DNA of 64,000 nt. Source: Testudinibacter aquarius (GTDB lineage: Bacteria > Pseudomonadota > Gammaproteobacteria > Enterobacterales > Pasteurellaceae). The stretch spans positions 62,001 to 126,000 of the forward strand of contig NZ_SMCP01000002.1 of assembly GCF_004342725.1 (NCBI RefSeq). The letters are read 5' to 3'. This document shows, in pieces, positions 1 through 7,886 of this stretch (the first letter of the stretch is position 1; each line of letters begins with the position of its first letter). The position numbers and the translations under genes are program-made. Below the pieces are notes generated by a model that saw only the letters and a program-made list of their open reading frames with translations, did not search any database and was not told where the DNA came from.

Positions 1-1
1 C

Positions 2-124
2 CGCACCACCGCCGAATTGATGGCGCAATTTATTTTCCAACGGCTGCAACAAGCAGGCTTGCCGATTTCAGCGGTACGTTTATGGGAAACCCCAACCTCA
101 TTCTGCGAATATACGGCCAGCTAA
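2..124 (+). CDS. queD: 6-carboxytetrahydropterin synthase, 3' end (partial)
   Basis: This is the last 40 codons of a gene whose start lies outside the window. The C-terminal residues VRLWETPTSFCEYTAS are the conserved end of QueD, including the catalytic Glu of the WETPTS motif. QueD makes 6-carboxy-5,6,7,8-tetrahydropterin from dihydroneopterin triphosphate in queuosine (tRNA) biosynthesis. Its stop overlaps the queE start (TAATG), so the two next-step enzymes are translationally coupled. Confidence 0.9.
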   Translation, partial: RTTAELMAQFIFQRLQQAGLPISAVRLWETPTSFCEYTAS

Positions 125-756
125 TGAGGAGCGAAATTCACTACAACATCGTCGAAATTTTCGAAAGCCTGCAAGGGGAAGGTTTCAACACCGGTATGCC
201 GAGCATTTTTATCCGCTTCGGCAAATGTAACCTCGCCTGCCCGTGGTGTGACACCGATTACAACCGATTTGAGCGCTGGACGTTGGACCAGATTATGCAA
301 AAAGTGCGGTCCTACACCGCGAAAAACATCATCATCACCGGCGGCGAACCGACCATTCAACCGAAATTGAACGTACTGCTCGATCAGCTGAAAGCCGAGG
401 GTTATTTCTTGGCAATCGAAACCAACGGCTTAAAACCGGTTCCGCCGCAAATCGACTACATCGCCACCAGCCCGAAACGCTTATATCAACACAAATATCA
501 GCAGCGTGGCATCCCGTTTGCACACGAAGTGCGGATCGTCAACGACGGTGATATTTTACCGTTTTGCCAACAACTCGAACAACAGATGCAAGCCGATCAC
601 TACTACCTCTCCCCCCGTGAACAACAGGGCGAGATGAATTTACTGGATACCATTCGCAAGCTGGGCGAACTCAACCAACGCCCCGAAGCGTTGTCGGGCA
701 AACGCCCTAAATGGCAACTGAGTTTGCAAACCCATAAGCTGGTTGGGATCGAGTAA
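124..756 (+). CDS. queE: 7-carboxy-7-deazaguanine synthase (radical SAM)
   Basis: QueE converts the QueD product to 7-carboxy-7-deazaguanine, the queuosine precursor. The protein has 210 residues. The radical SAM cluster motif CxxxCxxC is at Cys35, Cys39 and Cys42 (GKCNLACPWC), followed by a GGEP motif for SAM binding. An in-frame ATG exists at 82, but it lies inside queD and adds residues with no family match. The ATG at 124, overlapping the queD stop, gives the family N-terminus (NIVEIFESLQGEG). Cytoplasmic, in operon with queD. Confidence 0.95.
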   Translation: MRSEIHYNIVEIFESLQGEGFNTGMPSIFIRFGKCNLACPWCDTDYNRFERWTLDQIMQKVRSYTAKNIIITGGEPTIQPKLNVLLDQLKAEGYFLAIETNGLKPVPPQIDYIATSPKRLYQHKYQQRGIPFAHEVRIVNDGDILPFCQQLEQQMQADHYYLSPREQQGEMNLLDTIRKLGELNQRPEALSGKRPKWQLSLQTHKLVGIE

Positions 757-857
757 ACACAACGTGCGGTTGGCAGTTATTTAAATTTATGGATAAAATG
801 GTGCTGCCAAAACACAAATCAAAGATAAAATTAAACAACAGATCCTAAGGATATCGG

Positions 858-1376
858 ATGCCCTACTCTCCGCCATTTCAGTTAACCCACAAAATGATAA
901 GCCTAGTGGCATCTATTTCTGAATTACTGGGACGCTGGTCAGCGGGCAATCCTAACGGCTTAGTACCGATACTACGCCGAGAAAATCGCATCAGAACGAT
1001 ACAAGCTTCTCTGGCCGTTGAGCATAACACGCTAACCTTAGAACAAGTAACTGCGGTAATCGAAGGGAAAACTGTATCGGATCTTACAGCGGATTGTTCG
1101 ACATTTATTGAATTTTTACTGGATACATTGCAATCTGCACTACAACAAGCGATTCTCACCGAAGCAATACCGATGAAAACGCAGGAAAAAACGCCTGAAA
1201 AAATTCTTCTATTATTGCAACAGAATCCCAACCTCACCCTATCCGAAGTCGCCAAGCAGATTAACCGCTCATCAAGTGCGGTCGAACGTGCGGTAGCCAA
1301 ACTAAAACAGCAAGGCAAACTCACCTTTCACGGTGCCAAAAAAAACGGGGCTTGGGAAGTGAAAACAAAAGGATAA
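858..1376 (+). pseudogene. Fic-family protein remnant with the catalytic core deleted in frame
   Basis: The 172-residue ORF joins two ends of a Fic-domain protein that is normally about twice this long. Residues 1-73 resemble the N-terminal Fic segment (SISELLGRW, RIRTIQASLAVEHNTL, VTAVIEGKTV). From residue about 75 it jumps to the segment after the Fic core (CSTFIEFLLDTLQSAL) and ends with a winged-helix domain (about 110-168, LTLSEVAKQINRSSSAVERA). The AMP-transfer motif HxFx(D/E)GNGR is absent, so AMPylation activity is not expected. The wHTH could still bind DNA. It ends 2 bp before the pabA-like gene and contains a USS at 1274-1282. Confidence 0.8.
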
Positions 1377-1378
1377 GC

Positions 1379-1936
1379 ATGCTACTGATCATCAACAACC
1401 ATGACTCTTTCACCTATAATCTGGTCGATTTGCTACGGCGGATTGAGGGGCTGGAGATGCAGGTGTGTGATACCGAAAACGTGGATTTGGATCGGGTTGC
1501 CGATTTCAGCCATCTTTTAATCTCGCCTGGGCCGGATGTGCCGTCGGCATATCCGCAATTATTTGAAATTTTACAACGTTATCACCAACAAAAATCGATA
1601 CTTGGGGTGTGCTTAGGACATCAGACCCTATGCCAGTTTTTTGGTGGCGAGTTGTATAATTTGGCACAGATTCGGCATGGGCGAAGTGAGGTATTGCGGC
1701 AAACAGACAGCAGCTTGCTGTTTCAAAACCTGCCGCAATCCTTTAAGATAGGACTTTACCACTCGTGGGCAATTAAAAATTTGCCGCCGTGTTTACAAGC
1801 AACGGCTGTCGATCAAGACGGCACCTTAATGGCGATGCAGCACCGCACTTTGCCAATTTTCGGGGTGCAGTTTCACCCTGAGTCCTTTATCACTGAACAC
1901 GGGGAGCAGATGTTGCGAAACTGGTTGGCAAGCTGA
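1379..1936 (+). CDS. pabA: Class I glutamine amidotransferase, aminodeoxychorismate/anthranilate synthase component II
   Basis: The protein has 185 residues with the full class I amidotransferase triad: Cys78 in GVCLGHQ, His166 and Glu168 in FHPES. The N-terminus NNHDSFTYNLVDLLRR is the TrpG/PabA signature. It would supply ammonia from glutamine to a chorismate-using partner, for 4-aminobenzoate (folate) or anthranilate. No partner subunit (PabB/TrpE) is adjacent, so PabA versus TrpG cannot be settled here. Start chosen at the ATG giving MLLIINNHDS; an upstream start at 1352 would overlap the preceding ORF. Confidence 0.85.
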   Translation: MLLIINNHDSFTYNLVDLLRRIEGLEMQVCDTENVDLDRVADFSHLLISPGPDVPSAYPQLFEILQRYHQQKSILGVCLGHQTLCQFFGGELYNLAQIRHGRSEVLRQTDSSLLFQNLPQSFKIGLYHSWAIKNLPPCLQATAVDQDGTLMAMQHRTLPIFGVQFHPESFITEHGEQMLRNWLAS

Positions 1937-1951
1937 CACAAGGATAAAATA

Positions 1952-2920
1952 ATGATACGTTTTTTTTCACAACTGTTGATTTTTCTCAAACTATTTTGGC
2001 ACCGCTTTAATGAAAACAAACTGAATATGGCGGCAGGCTATTTGACTTACAGCACCATGCTGGCGCTAGTGCCGTTGATGATGGTGGTGTTAGCGATTTT
2101 TTCTGCTTTTCCAGTATTCAGCGAAGTCAGCGGCCAAGTGCAAAGTCTGATTTTTGACAATTTTGCGCCAGAGACCGGTGGCGTAGTGCAACAATATTTA
2201 AACGAATTCGTTGCCAATTCAAAAAAAATGAGCGGCATCGGTATCATTGGGTTAATCGTGGTGGCGTTGATGTTGATCTCCTCCATTGACCGTACGTTGA
2301 ATGATATTTGGCCGAACACCAACTCGCGCACGCCACTGTTTTCGTTTGCGATGTATTGGATGATTTTAACACTCGGGCCACTGTTCCTTGCAGTCAGTCT
2401 GATTGTCAGCTCCTACATTTTTTCTATTCAATTTTTTAGCCATCAAACGGTAATGTCTTTCGGCACCAAATTGCTCAGTCTGGTGCCGTTTGTCTTGACT
2501 TGGCTTGCTTTTACCCTGATTTATACCGTGGTACCGAACACCAAAGTCAATCTGCGTTATGCGATGATCGGTGCGTTAGTTGCCGCCATCTTTTTTACTC
2601 TTGGCAAAAAAGGATTCACTTGGTACATGACTGCCTTTCCGTCTTACCAACTGATTTACGGCGCCTTGGCGACGTTGCCGATTCTGCTGCTATGGATTCA
2701 ATTGAGTTGGACCTTTGTGTTATTGGGGGCACAATTGACGGCAGTGCTGGAAGATCTACATTTGGTTCACACAGGGCAATTGGATTTGCACAAAGCATCG
2801 CAAGACAAACAACAAAAACTATCCGAAGAGTTGCAACGTTTAAAACAAAAAATTGCTACGCAAGCTGCACCGAATGACGGAGAAAAACAAGAAAATGATC
2901 GCGTTGATTCAAAGAGTTAG
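1952..2920 (+). CDS. yihY: YihY/BrkB-family inner membrane protein (UPF0761)
   Basis: A 322-residue integral membrane protein with about six hydrophobic segments between residues 30 and 270 and a charged cytoplasmic C-terminal tail ([17 protein letters not shown], probably coiled coil). The sequence matches the YihY family found across gammaproteobacteria ([32 protein letters not shown]). The molecular role is not established; the older RNase BN assignment is generally regarded as wrong. It lies 15 bp after the pabA-like gene and its end overlaps the dtd start by 26 bp. Confidence 0.88.
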   Translation: MIRFFSQLLIFLKLFWHRFNENKLNMAAGYLTYSTMLALVPLMMVVLAIFSAFPVFSEVSGQVQSLIFDNFAPETGGVVQQYLNEFVANSKKMSGIGIIGLIVVALMLISSIDRTLNDIWPNTNSRTPLFSFAMYWMILTLGPLFLAVSLIVSSYIFSIQFFSHQTVMSFGTKLLSLVPFVLTWLAFTLIYTVVPNTKVNLRYAMIGALVAAIFFTLGKKGFTWYMTAFPSYQLIYGALATLPILLLWIQLSWTFVLLGAQLTAVLEDLHLVHTGQLDLHKASQDKQQKLSEELQRLKQKIATQAAPNDGEKQENDRVDSKS

Positions 2921-3329
2921 GCAAGCTTCGGTCAGCATTGAAGGGCAAACCGTCGGTGAGATAAAGTGCGGTTTGCTGGTGCTGCTCGGGGTGGAAAAAG
3001 ATGATAATACCGAAAAAGCCAAACGCCTATTGGATAAAGTATTGGCTTATCGAGTGTTTGCCGATCAAGACGGCAAAATGAATTTAAATGTCAAGCAAGC
3101 GAACGGAAGCGTCTTAGTGGTGTCTCAGTTTACATTGGCTGCGGAGACCAACAAAGGCTTGCGTCCCAGTTTTTCCAACGGTGCATCGCCGCAACTGGCG
3201 GAACAGCTGTATGATTATTTCAGCCAACAGTGCAGTCGGCAGATCAACACCGCATGCGGAAAATTTGCCGCAGACATGCAAATCAGCTTAATCAATGACG
3301 GACCCGTGACTTTTTGGCTGCAAATTTAA
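2895..3329 (+). CDS. dtd: D-aminoacyl-tRNA deacylase
   Basis: Dtd hydrolyses D-aminoacyl-tRNAs, and also Gly-tRNA(Ala), as proofreading in translation. The 144-residue protein shows both family signatures: SQFTLAA and the cross-subunit [10 protein letters not shown] motif at the C-terminus. The start at MIALIQRV matches the family. Two upstream in-frame starts (2853, 2874) only add residues read from the yihY end. It overlaps yihY by 26 bp, so it is probably in the same transcript. A USS lies inside it at 2964-2972. Confidence 0.95.
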   Translation: MIALIQRVRQASVSIEGQTVGEIKCGLLVLLGVEKDDNTEKAKRLLDKVLAYRVFADQDGKMNLNVKQANGSVLVVSQFTLAAETNKGLRPSFSNGASPQLAEQLYDYFSQQCSRQINTACGKFAADMQISLINDGPVTFWLQI

Positions 3330-3359
3330 CAATAAGCTATTTTTATTAAGGAAATCAAT

Positions 3360-4070
3360 ATGAAACGAATTAAAGGCTTTATCACTTCCGGCATTTTACT
3401 GCTGGTAAGCGCTTTGCCGGCACAAGCTGCCGAACCTGCCAAGCCGGAACAACAGGTCAGCTTTTCAGTGCAAGTTTCACGCCAAGTGGAACGCGACACG
3501 ATGCAAGTGGTGCTCTATGCCCAACAATCCGGCAAAACCCTAAAAGAGATCAGCCCGATTATCACTCAAAAACTCAATCTCACGGTTGAAGAAGCCAAAA
3601 AACGCCAAGTTCAAACCGGTATGACCAACCGTCGCACCAATATCAGTTATGATAAACAAGGTAAACCGAGTGGCTGGATTGATTACGGCGAGATCACGTT
3701 GGAAAGCCAAGACTTTACCGCACTTTCCGATCTAATCGCCAGCGTCAGCGAGCAATTAGCAGTACAAAATATCCGTTTTACCCTCTCCGAGCAGAAAAAG
3801 CAGAGCTTGGAAAAACAGATGACGGAAGAGGCATTGCAGGCATTTAAACAAAAAGCCGAACTCATCAGCCAAAATCTACAAACAAAGGGTTACCAAATTG
3901 CTAATCTGGATCTAGGCAGTCCGAGTGATCTGGCGGTGGACAGCCAACCTGTCTATTATGAACGCAGAGCGGTTTTTTCCGCCTCTGAGACACCGAGCAT
4001 GCAGGTGGAAAGCGGTTTAGCCGACTTGAAAATTCAGCTGAATGCCACCATTTATCTGAAAAATGACTAA
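3360..4070 (+). CDS. Secreted SIMPL-domain (DUF541) protein, YggE-like
   Basis: The 236-residue protein starts with a Sec signal peptide (hydrophobic ITSGILLLVSALPAQA, cleavage after about residue 23). The rest is a SIMPL domain (VSRQVERDTMQVVLYAQQSGKTL, then QNIRFTLSEQKKQSLE). YggE-type members are periplasmic and have been linked to oxidative-stress tolerance, but no biochemical activity is known. It lies 30 bp after dtd behind a good Shine-Dalgarno (AAGGAAATCAAT-ATG). Confidence 0.82.
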   Translation: MKRIKGFITSGILLLVSALPAQAAEPAKPEQQVSFSVQVSRQVERDTMQVVLYAQQSGKTLKEISPIITQKLNLTVEEAKKRQVQTGMTNRRTNISYDKQGKPSGWIDYGEITLESQDFTALSDLIASVSEQLAVQNIRFTLSEQKKQSLEKQMTEEALQAFKQKAELISQNLQTKGYQIANLDLGSPSDLAVDSQPVYYERRAVFSASETPSMQVESGLADLKIQLNATIYLKND

Positions 4071-4132
4071 TTCATAGCAGGATTTGCTATAATCCTGCTT
4101 TCTATCCATAAAAAATTAAGGCGGAGTAGCCG

Positions 4133-4744
4133 ATGAAAGTAGCAAAAAATGTAGTGGTCAGTATCGCATATCAAGTTCGTACTGAAGATGGTGTGTTAGT
4201 GGACGAAGCTCCGGTCAACCAACCGTTGGAATATTTGCAAGGACACAATAATCTGGTTATCGGTTTGGAAAATGCCATTGAAGGGCGTAAAGTCGGCGAA
4301 AAATTTGAAGTGCGGGTCAAGCCGGAAGAGGGCTACGGCGAATATAACGACAACATGGTGCAACGTGTACCGAAAGACGTATTTGTCGGTGTCGATGACT
4401 TGGAAGTTGGCATGCGTTTTATCGCTGATACCGACATCGGCCCGTTGCCGGTGGTGATCACAGAAGTGGGCGACGATCATGTGGTGGTGGACGGCAATCA
4501 TATGTTGGCCGGACAAGAGTTGTTGTTTAACGTAGAAATTGTTGCCACGCGCGAAGCGACACTGGAAGAGATTTCCCACGGTCATATCCATGCTGAAGGC
4601 AGCGGTTGCTGCGGCGGTCACGACAGTGACGAACAAGGGCACGGCTGCGGCTGCGGACACAGCCATGATCACGATCATCACGGACACGATCACCACCACG
4701 GTCATGGTCACGAAGGGTGCTGCGGCGGTAAACACAAGCACTAA
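4133..4744 (+). CDS. slyD: FKBP-type peptidyl-prolyl isomerase / metallochaperone SlyD
   Basis: SlyD has prolyl isomerase and chaperone activity and delivers nickel to hydrogenase or urease maturation. The 203 residues show the SlyD start (KNVVVSIAYQVRTEDGVLVDEAP), the GLENAIEGRKVGEKFEVRVKPEEGYGEY segment of the FKBP domain around residues 43-70, and an inserted-flap domain to about 130. A very His/Cys/Gly-rich metal-binding tail begins near residue 150 (GSGCCGGHDSD..., ending GCCGGKHKH). The long antisense ORF through the tail is a composition artefact. Confidence 0.95.
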   Translation: MKVAKNVVVSIAYQVRTEDGVLVDEAPVNQPLEYLQGHNNLVIGLENAIEGRKVGEKFEVRVKPEEGYGEYNDNMVQRVPKDVFVGVDDLEVGMRFIADTDIGPLPVVITEVGDDHVVVDGNHMLAGQELLFNVEIVATREATLEEISHGHIHAEGSGCCGGHDSDEQGHGCGCGHSHDHDHHGHDHHHGHGHEGCCGGKHKH

Positions 4745-4771
4745 TCTGCTTGGCGTATCTCATCATAAACA

Positions 4772-4795
4772 GAAAGATAGCTACGGCTATCTTTC
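4772..4795. terminator. Hairpin copy 1, downstream of slyD
   Basis: A perfect 10-bp stem (GAAAGATAGC / GCTATCTTTC) with TACG loop lies 28 bp after the slyD stop. No clear U-tract follows, so termination would be weak. Its stem and loop reappear at 4998-5021. Confidence 0.55.
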
Positions 4796-4808
4796 AGATT
4801 ATTGACAA

Positions 4809-4950
4809 AGATATTTGATGAGGCAAAGTAGATATTTGATGAGGCAAGGTAGGGGCGGATTGCATCCGCCCGTTTGCGAAGTGCGGTATAAGCACTTAAT
4901 CAATAAAGGAAAAATGCAAAGTGCGGTTCGGGGCGATATATAATCGCCCC
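4809..4950. repeat. Tandem 21-bp repeat and two REP-like palindromes
   Basis: This is the middle of the 400-bp gene-free stretch between slyD and the next gene. It holds two tandem copies of a 21-bp unit beginning AGATATTTGATGAGGCAA (4809-4850). Two palindromes follow: GGGCGGAT-TGC-ATCCGCCC (4853-4871) and GGGGCGAT-ATATA-ATCGCCCC (4930-4950). USS copies are at 4879-4887 and 4919-4927. No coding sequence is visible. The palindromes look like members of a dispersed repeat family, which cannot be confirmed from one window. Confidence 0.6.
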
Positions 4951-4997
4951 CTACTTTTACAATATTAATCGTGTATTTTAACCTTTGTCAGCAGTCT

Positions 4998-5021
4998 AAA
5001 AGATAGCTACGGCTATCTTTT
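4998..5021. terminator. Hairpin copy 2, with A and T tracts
   Basis: The stem AAAAGATAGC / GCTATCTTTT with loop TACG repeats the core of the hairpin at 4772-4795. Flanking A and T runs make it look like a bidirectional intrinsic terminator. Confidence 0.6.
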
Positions 5022-5071
5022 TGTATATTGGGCGCGCCGATATGCCAATGAAGCATGCATCTCTGTTCGCT

Positions 5072-5097
5072 ACCGCACTTTATGTTAAAAGTGCGGT
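5072..5097. repeat. Inverted USS pair
   Basis: ACCGCACTT (5072-5080) and AAGTGCGGT (5089-5097) face each other across 8 bp and can form a 9-bp hairpin. This is the usual Pasteurellaceae arrangement in which paired uptake signals double as a terminator. It sits 50 bp before the following gene. Confidence 0.75.
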
Positions 5098-5146
5098 CAA
5101 AGTAATGATAAATCATATAACTCAAGTTTAAGCAGGAGAATTTTTT

Positions 5147-6136
5147 ATGCAACGACATCGACCTCAGTGGACAAAATGGCTCAGCATCACATTATTAACG
5201 CTACCCTTTGCGCTGGCTGCCAACCTAACGCCGACACTGCCGCAAAGCACTCTGATTGAAGTCGCCGCAGAAAAACCTCTGGTCAATCAATGGCAAGATA
5301 TCAGCTACGCACAGCCCAAAGCGATGGGACGTCCGCTGAATCTGAAAATGGATATCCTGCAACCACAAAGTGATGCCAAGCTGCCTGCCGTCCTGTTCGT
5401 CACCGGTGGCGGTTTTCTGATGTCACCAAAAGCCAACTACATTCAACAGCGTTTGGCTATTGCTGAAGCCGGTTATGTGGTCGCCAGCATTGAATATCGC
5501 CATATTCCGCAAGGTAAATTCCCGGAACCATTGCTGGACGTGAAATCGGCAGTGCGCTATTTGCGAACCCATGCCGACGAATTTGGTATTGATAAAGATA
5601 AGATTACGATTATGGGGGAATCCGCCGGGGGATATTTTGCCGCATTAGCCGCCACCACCAATGGTGATCGCCAATTTGATGTGGGTGAAAATCTGGATCA
5701 AAGCAGTACTGTACAAGCCGCGATTGATCTGTACGGCTTATCTGATCTAAGCCAAATCGGTGCGGATTATTCGGCGGAAATACAAGCTATGCATGCTGGC
5801 GATAATGTTTCAGAAGCCTTGATGTTAAACGGAATCCCACCATTTGCCAGTGGCGGTGCGGTCAGCTCAACCCCTGAACTGGCAGCACAAGCTAACCCGA
5901 TTAGCCATATCTCTTCCAATACGCCACCGTTTTTATTAATGCACGGTGATGCCGATATGCTGGTCTCCCCAAGCCAAACTGAAATATTGTTTAACGCCTT
6001 AACAGAAAAAGGGATTTCAGCACAACGTTATGTGATTAAAAATGCAGATCATGCCGGTGTTTACTGGGCACAACCGCAAGTAATCAATTTGATCATCGAT
6101 TTTTTGAACCACCAATTTAAAAATACAGCCAAATGA
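5147..6136 (+). CDS. Secreted alpha/beta hydrolase (esterase/lipase family)
   Basis: The 329-residue protein begins with a Sec signal peptide (about residues 1-25, LLTLPFALAA). The esterase features are a TGGGF oxyanion-hole loop (86-90), nucleophile Ser159 in GESAGG, an acid in HGDADM (Asp268/Asp270) and catalytic His302 in NADHAG. This is the hormone-sensitive-lipase/carboxylesterase fold acting in the periplasm on an unknown ester. It has a strong AGGAG site before the ATG and lies 23 bp upstream of the MuiA-like gene, so the two are probably co-transcribed. Confidence 0.85.
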   Translation: MQRHRPQWTKWLSITLLTLPFALAANLTPTLPQSTLIEVAAEKPLVNQWQDISYAQPKAMGRPLNLKMDILQPQSDAKLPAVLFVTGGGFLMSPKANYIQQRLAIAEAGYVVASIEYRHIPQGKFPEPLLDVKSAVRYLRTHADEFGIDKDKITIMGESAGGYFAALAATTNGDRQFDVGENLDQSSTVQAAIDLYGLSDLSQIGADYSAEIQAMHAGDNVSEALMLNGIPPFASGGAVSSTPELAAQANPISHISSNTPPFLLMHGDADMLVSPSQTEILFNALTEKGISAQRYVIKNADHAGVYWAQPQVINLIIDFLNHQFKNTAK

Positions 6137-6159
6137 TTTTAGGCTAAGACGAGGCGGAT

Positions 6160-7827
6160 ATGCACATAAAAAACTTAAGCGGTTTGCAAAAAACCGCACT
6201 TGGCATCTCAACATTTTGCTTTTCAAGCATTTTCTTTTCAACCATGGGATTCTCTGCATCAGCCAAAGCGGAAATTAAACAGATTGAATCGCAAATTAAC
6301 CAAGTGACTTTATACCAACAACAAGCCAAAGTTGAACGCCATGCTGAAATTGAATTAAGCAAAGGGCAGCATGAACTGGTATTTTCCGCCTTGCCGCAGT
6401 ATTTGGATGAAGCCTCATTACAATTTAATGCCAACGGCAACAGCCCGTTAACCGTGCTTTCCATCGACAGCGAACTACAAGCCGCCGAGCAGCACAGCGG
6501 CAGTGTATTACGGGATTTGCAGCAACAAATCACTGCCCAGCAAGCCATTGTGCAACAGCATCAAGATAAGTTGGCGGAGTTGGACAACCAGTTTAATTTG
6601 CTGCAATTGTTGCAGCAATCTCGTCTAAACAGCGACACTCAACAGAGCTTTGAAGATTTTAGTCGCCTACAGCAATTTTCTCGAACCAGCTACACCCAAC
6701 TGAGTGCCGAAAAACGCACCACCCAGACAGAACTGGAAGCGCAGCAACAAAAACTGGCGCAGTTAGAGCAGAACTACCAGCGTTTAGGTGGTGAGCAGCA
6801 AAATATGCAGCGCTTGGTTCGTGTACAAATTCAGGCAGCAACCGACGGCAAACAGCAACTGAGTTTAGCCTATAATATCTTTAACGCCAGCTGGCAACCG
6901 CAATATCAGTTAAATTATAACAGCAAAAACAACCAGTTAGATTTACAATATGGCGCAAAAATTCAACAAAATAGCGGAGAGGATTGGTCAAATGTCAAAC
7001 TGATACTGTCCAGCGCACGCCAGGTTGAAGTCGGCAACGTACCCGAAATTTCACCTTGGCTAATCGACTTCTACCAACCGCAACCACTTGCCATCACTCA
7101 AGCTGCCAAAGATAAGAAATTGAGCCTGCAAGGGTTAGATCAGGCAGAAACGGCTATACAAGCAGAGCTGACCATGGCAGCTGCGCCGCAAACCGCTGAG
7201 GTGGAAAGCGGAATTGTTGCCTCCAGTTTCACCCTTCCAAGTGCGGTCAGCATTGCCAGCCAGCAAGGCAACCAAAGCGTGATCATTGCCGGTACAAGCC
7301 AAGAAGCAAAAGCGGAATATGCGTTTTATCCGGAATTTCAGGATAACATTCTCATCACCGTCAGTGGGCAAAACCAGCAGGATTACCCGTTATTAGGCGG
7401 CACATTACGCACCGCTTATGACGGCAAAATCGTCGGCTCCGGCTACCTGCCAACCCTACTGCCCGGCGAAGCGTTTACGCAGTTGATCGGCGAAGATCAA
7501 ACCATCAGCGTCAAAGCCGAACCAGTAAAACGCAGCCAAGAAAGTGGTGGCTTGATCAACAAAACCAACAAAATACGCCTTGAAACGGGCTACACTCTGC
7601 AAAACAACCGCACTGAAAGCGTTGATGTGGTGGTTTATGACCGCCTGCCACAAGCTGTCAACCAAGCGATTAAAGTGAATATCTTGGCGCCAGACACCAA
7701 AGCCGTCACTATCGACGACAATGGCCGCTATCAACAAAAAATCACCCTCGCCCCCAACAGCAAACAAACCATCAATAAGATATTCACACTGGAATATCCG
7801 CAAGATCAAATGCTGAGTGGGTTGTGA
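6160..7827 (+). CDS. MuiA-family secreted protein (DUF4140/DUF4139)
   Basis: A 555-residue exported protein. After an N-terminal hydrophobic signal (about residues 12-36) comes a DUF4140-like beta domain (INQVTLYQQQAKVERHAEIEL), then a Gln-rich coiled coil (about 110-220) and a DUF4139 region (QLSLAYNIFNASWQPQYQLNY, then VVVYDRLPQAVN) to the end. Relatives are called mucoidy inhibitor MuiA after a Rhizobium phenotype; the biochemical role is unknown. It carries a USS at 7239-7247. Confidence 0.8.
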   Translation: MHIKNLSGLQKTALGISTFCFSSIFFSTMGFSASAKAEIKQIESQINQVTLYQQQAKVERHAEIELSKGQHELVFSALPQYLDEASLQFNANGNSPLTVLSIDSELQAAEQHSGSVLRDLQQQITAQQAIVQQHQDKLAELDNQFNLLQLLQQSRLNSDTQQSFEDFSRLQQFSRTSYTQLSAEKRTTQTELEAQQQKLAQLEQNYQRLGGEQQNMQRLVRVQIQAATDGKQQLSLAYNIFNASWQPQYQLNYNSKNNQLDLQYGAKIQQNSGEDWSNVKLILSSARQVEVGNVPEISPWLIDFYQPQPLAITQAAKDKKLSLQGLDQAETAIQAELTMAAAPQTAEVESGIVASSFTLPSAVSIASQQGNQSVIIAGTSQEAKAEYAFYPEFQDNILITVSGQNQQDYPLLGGTLRTAYDGKIVGSGYLPTLLPGEAFTQLIGEDQTISVKAEPVKRSQESGGLINKTNKIRLETGYTLQNNRTESVDVVVYDRLPQAVNQAIKVNILAPDTKAVTIDDNGRYQQKITLAPNSKQTINKIFTLEYPQDQMLSGL

Positions 7828-7886
7828 AATTATAGGTTGGCAAATAGTGGCTAAATTAAACCCATTGCCAACCTTGATGATGCTGA

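Noticed and set aside
82-123. Upstream ATG in frame with queE
   Set aside because: It lies inside the queD coding sequence and the extra 14 residues match no QueE. The ATG overlapping the queD stop fits the family.
4196-4741. 181-residue minus-strand ORF through slyD
   Set aside because: It is the complement of the His/Gly-rich tail repeats. There is no ribosome site and slyD is certain on the plus strand.
4809-4850. Possible CRISPR-like repeat
   Set aside because: Only two copies of a 21-bp unit in direct contact with no spacers and no cas genes. It is a simple tandem repeat.
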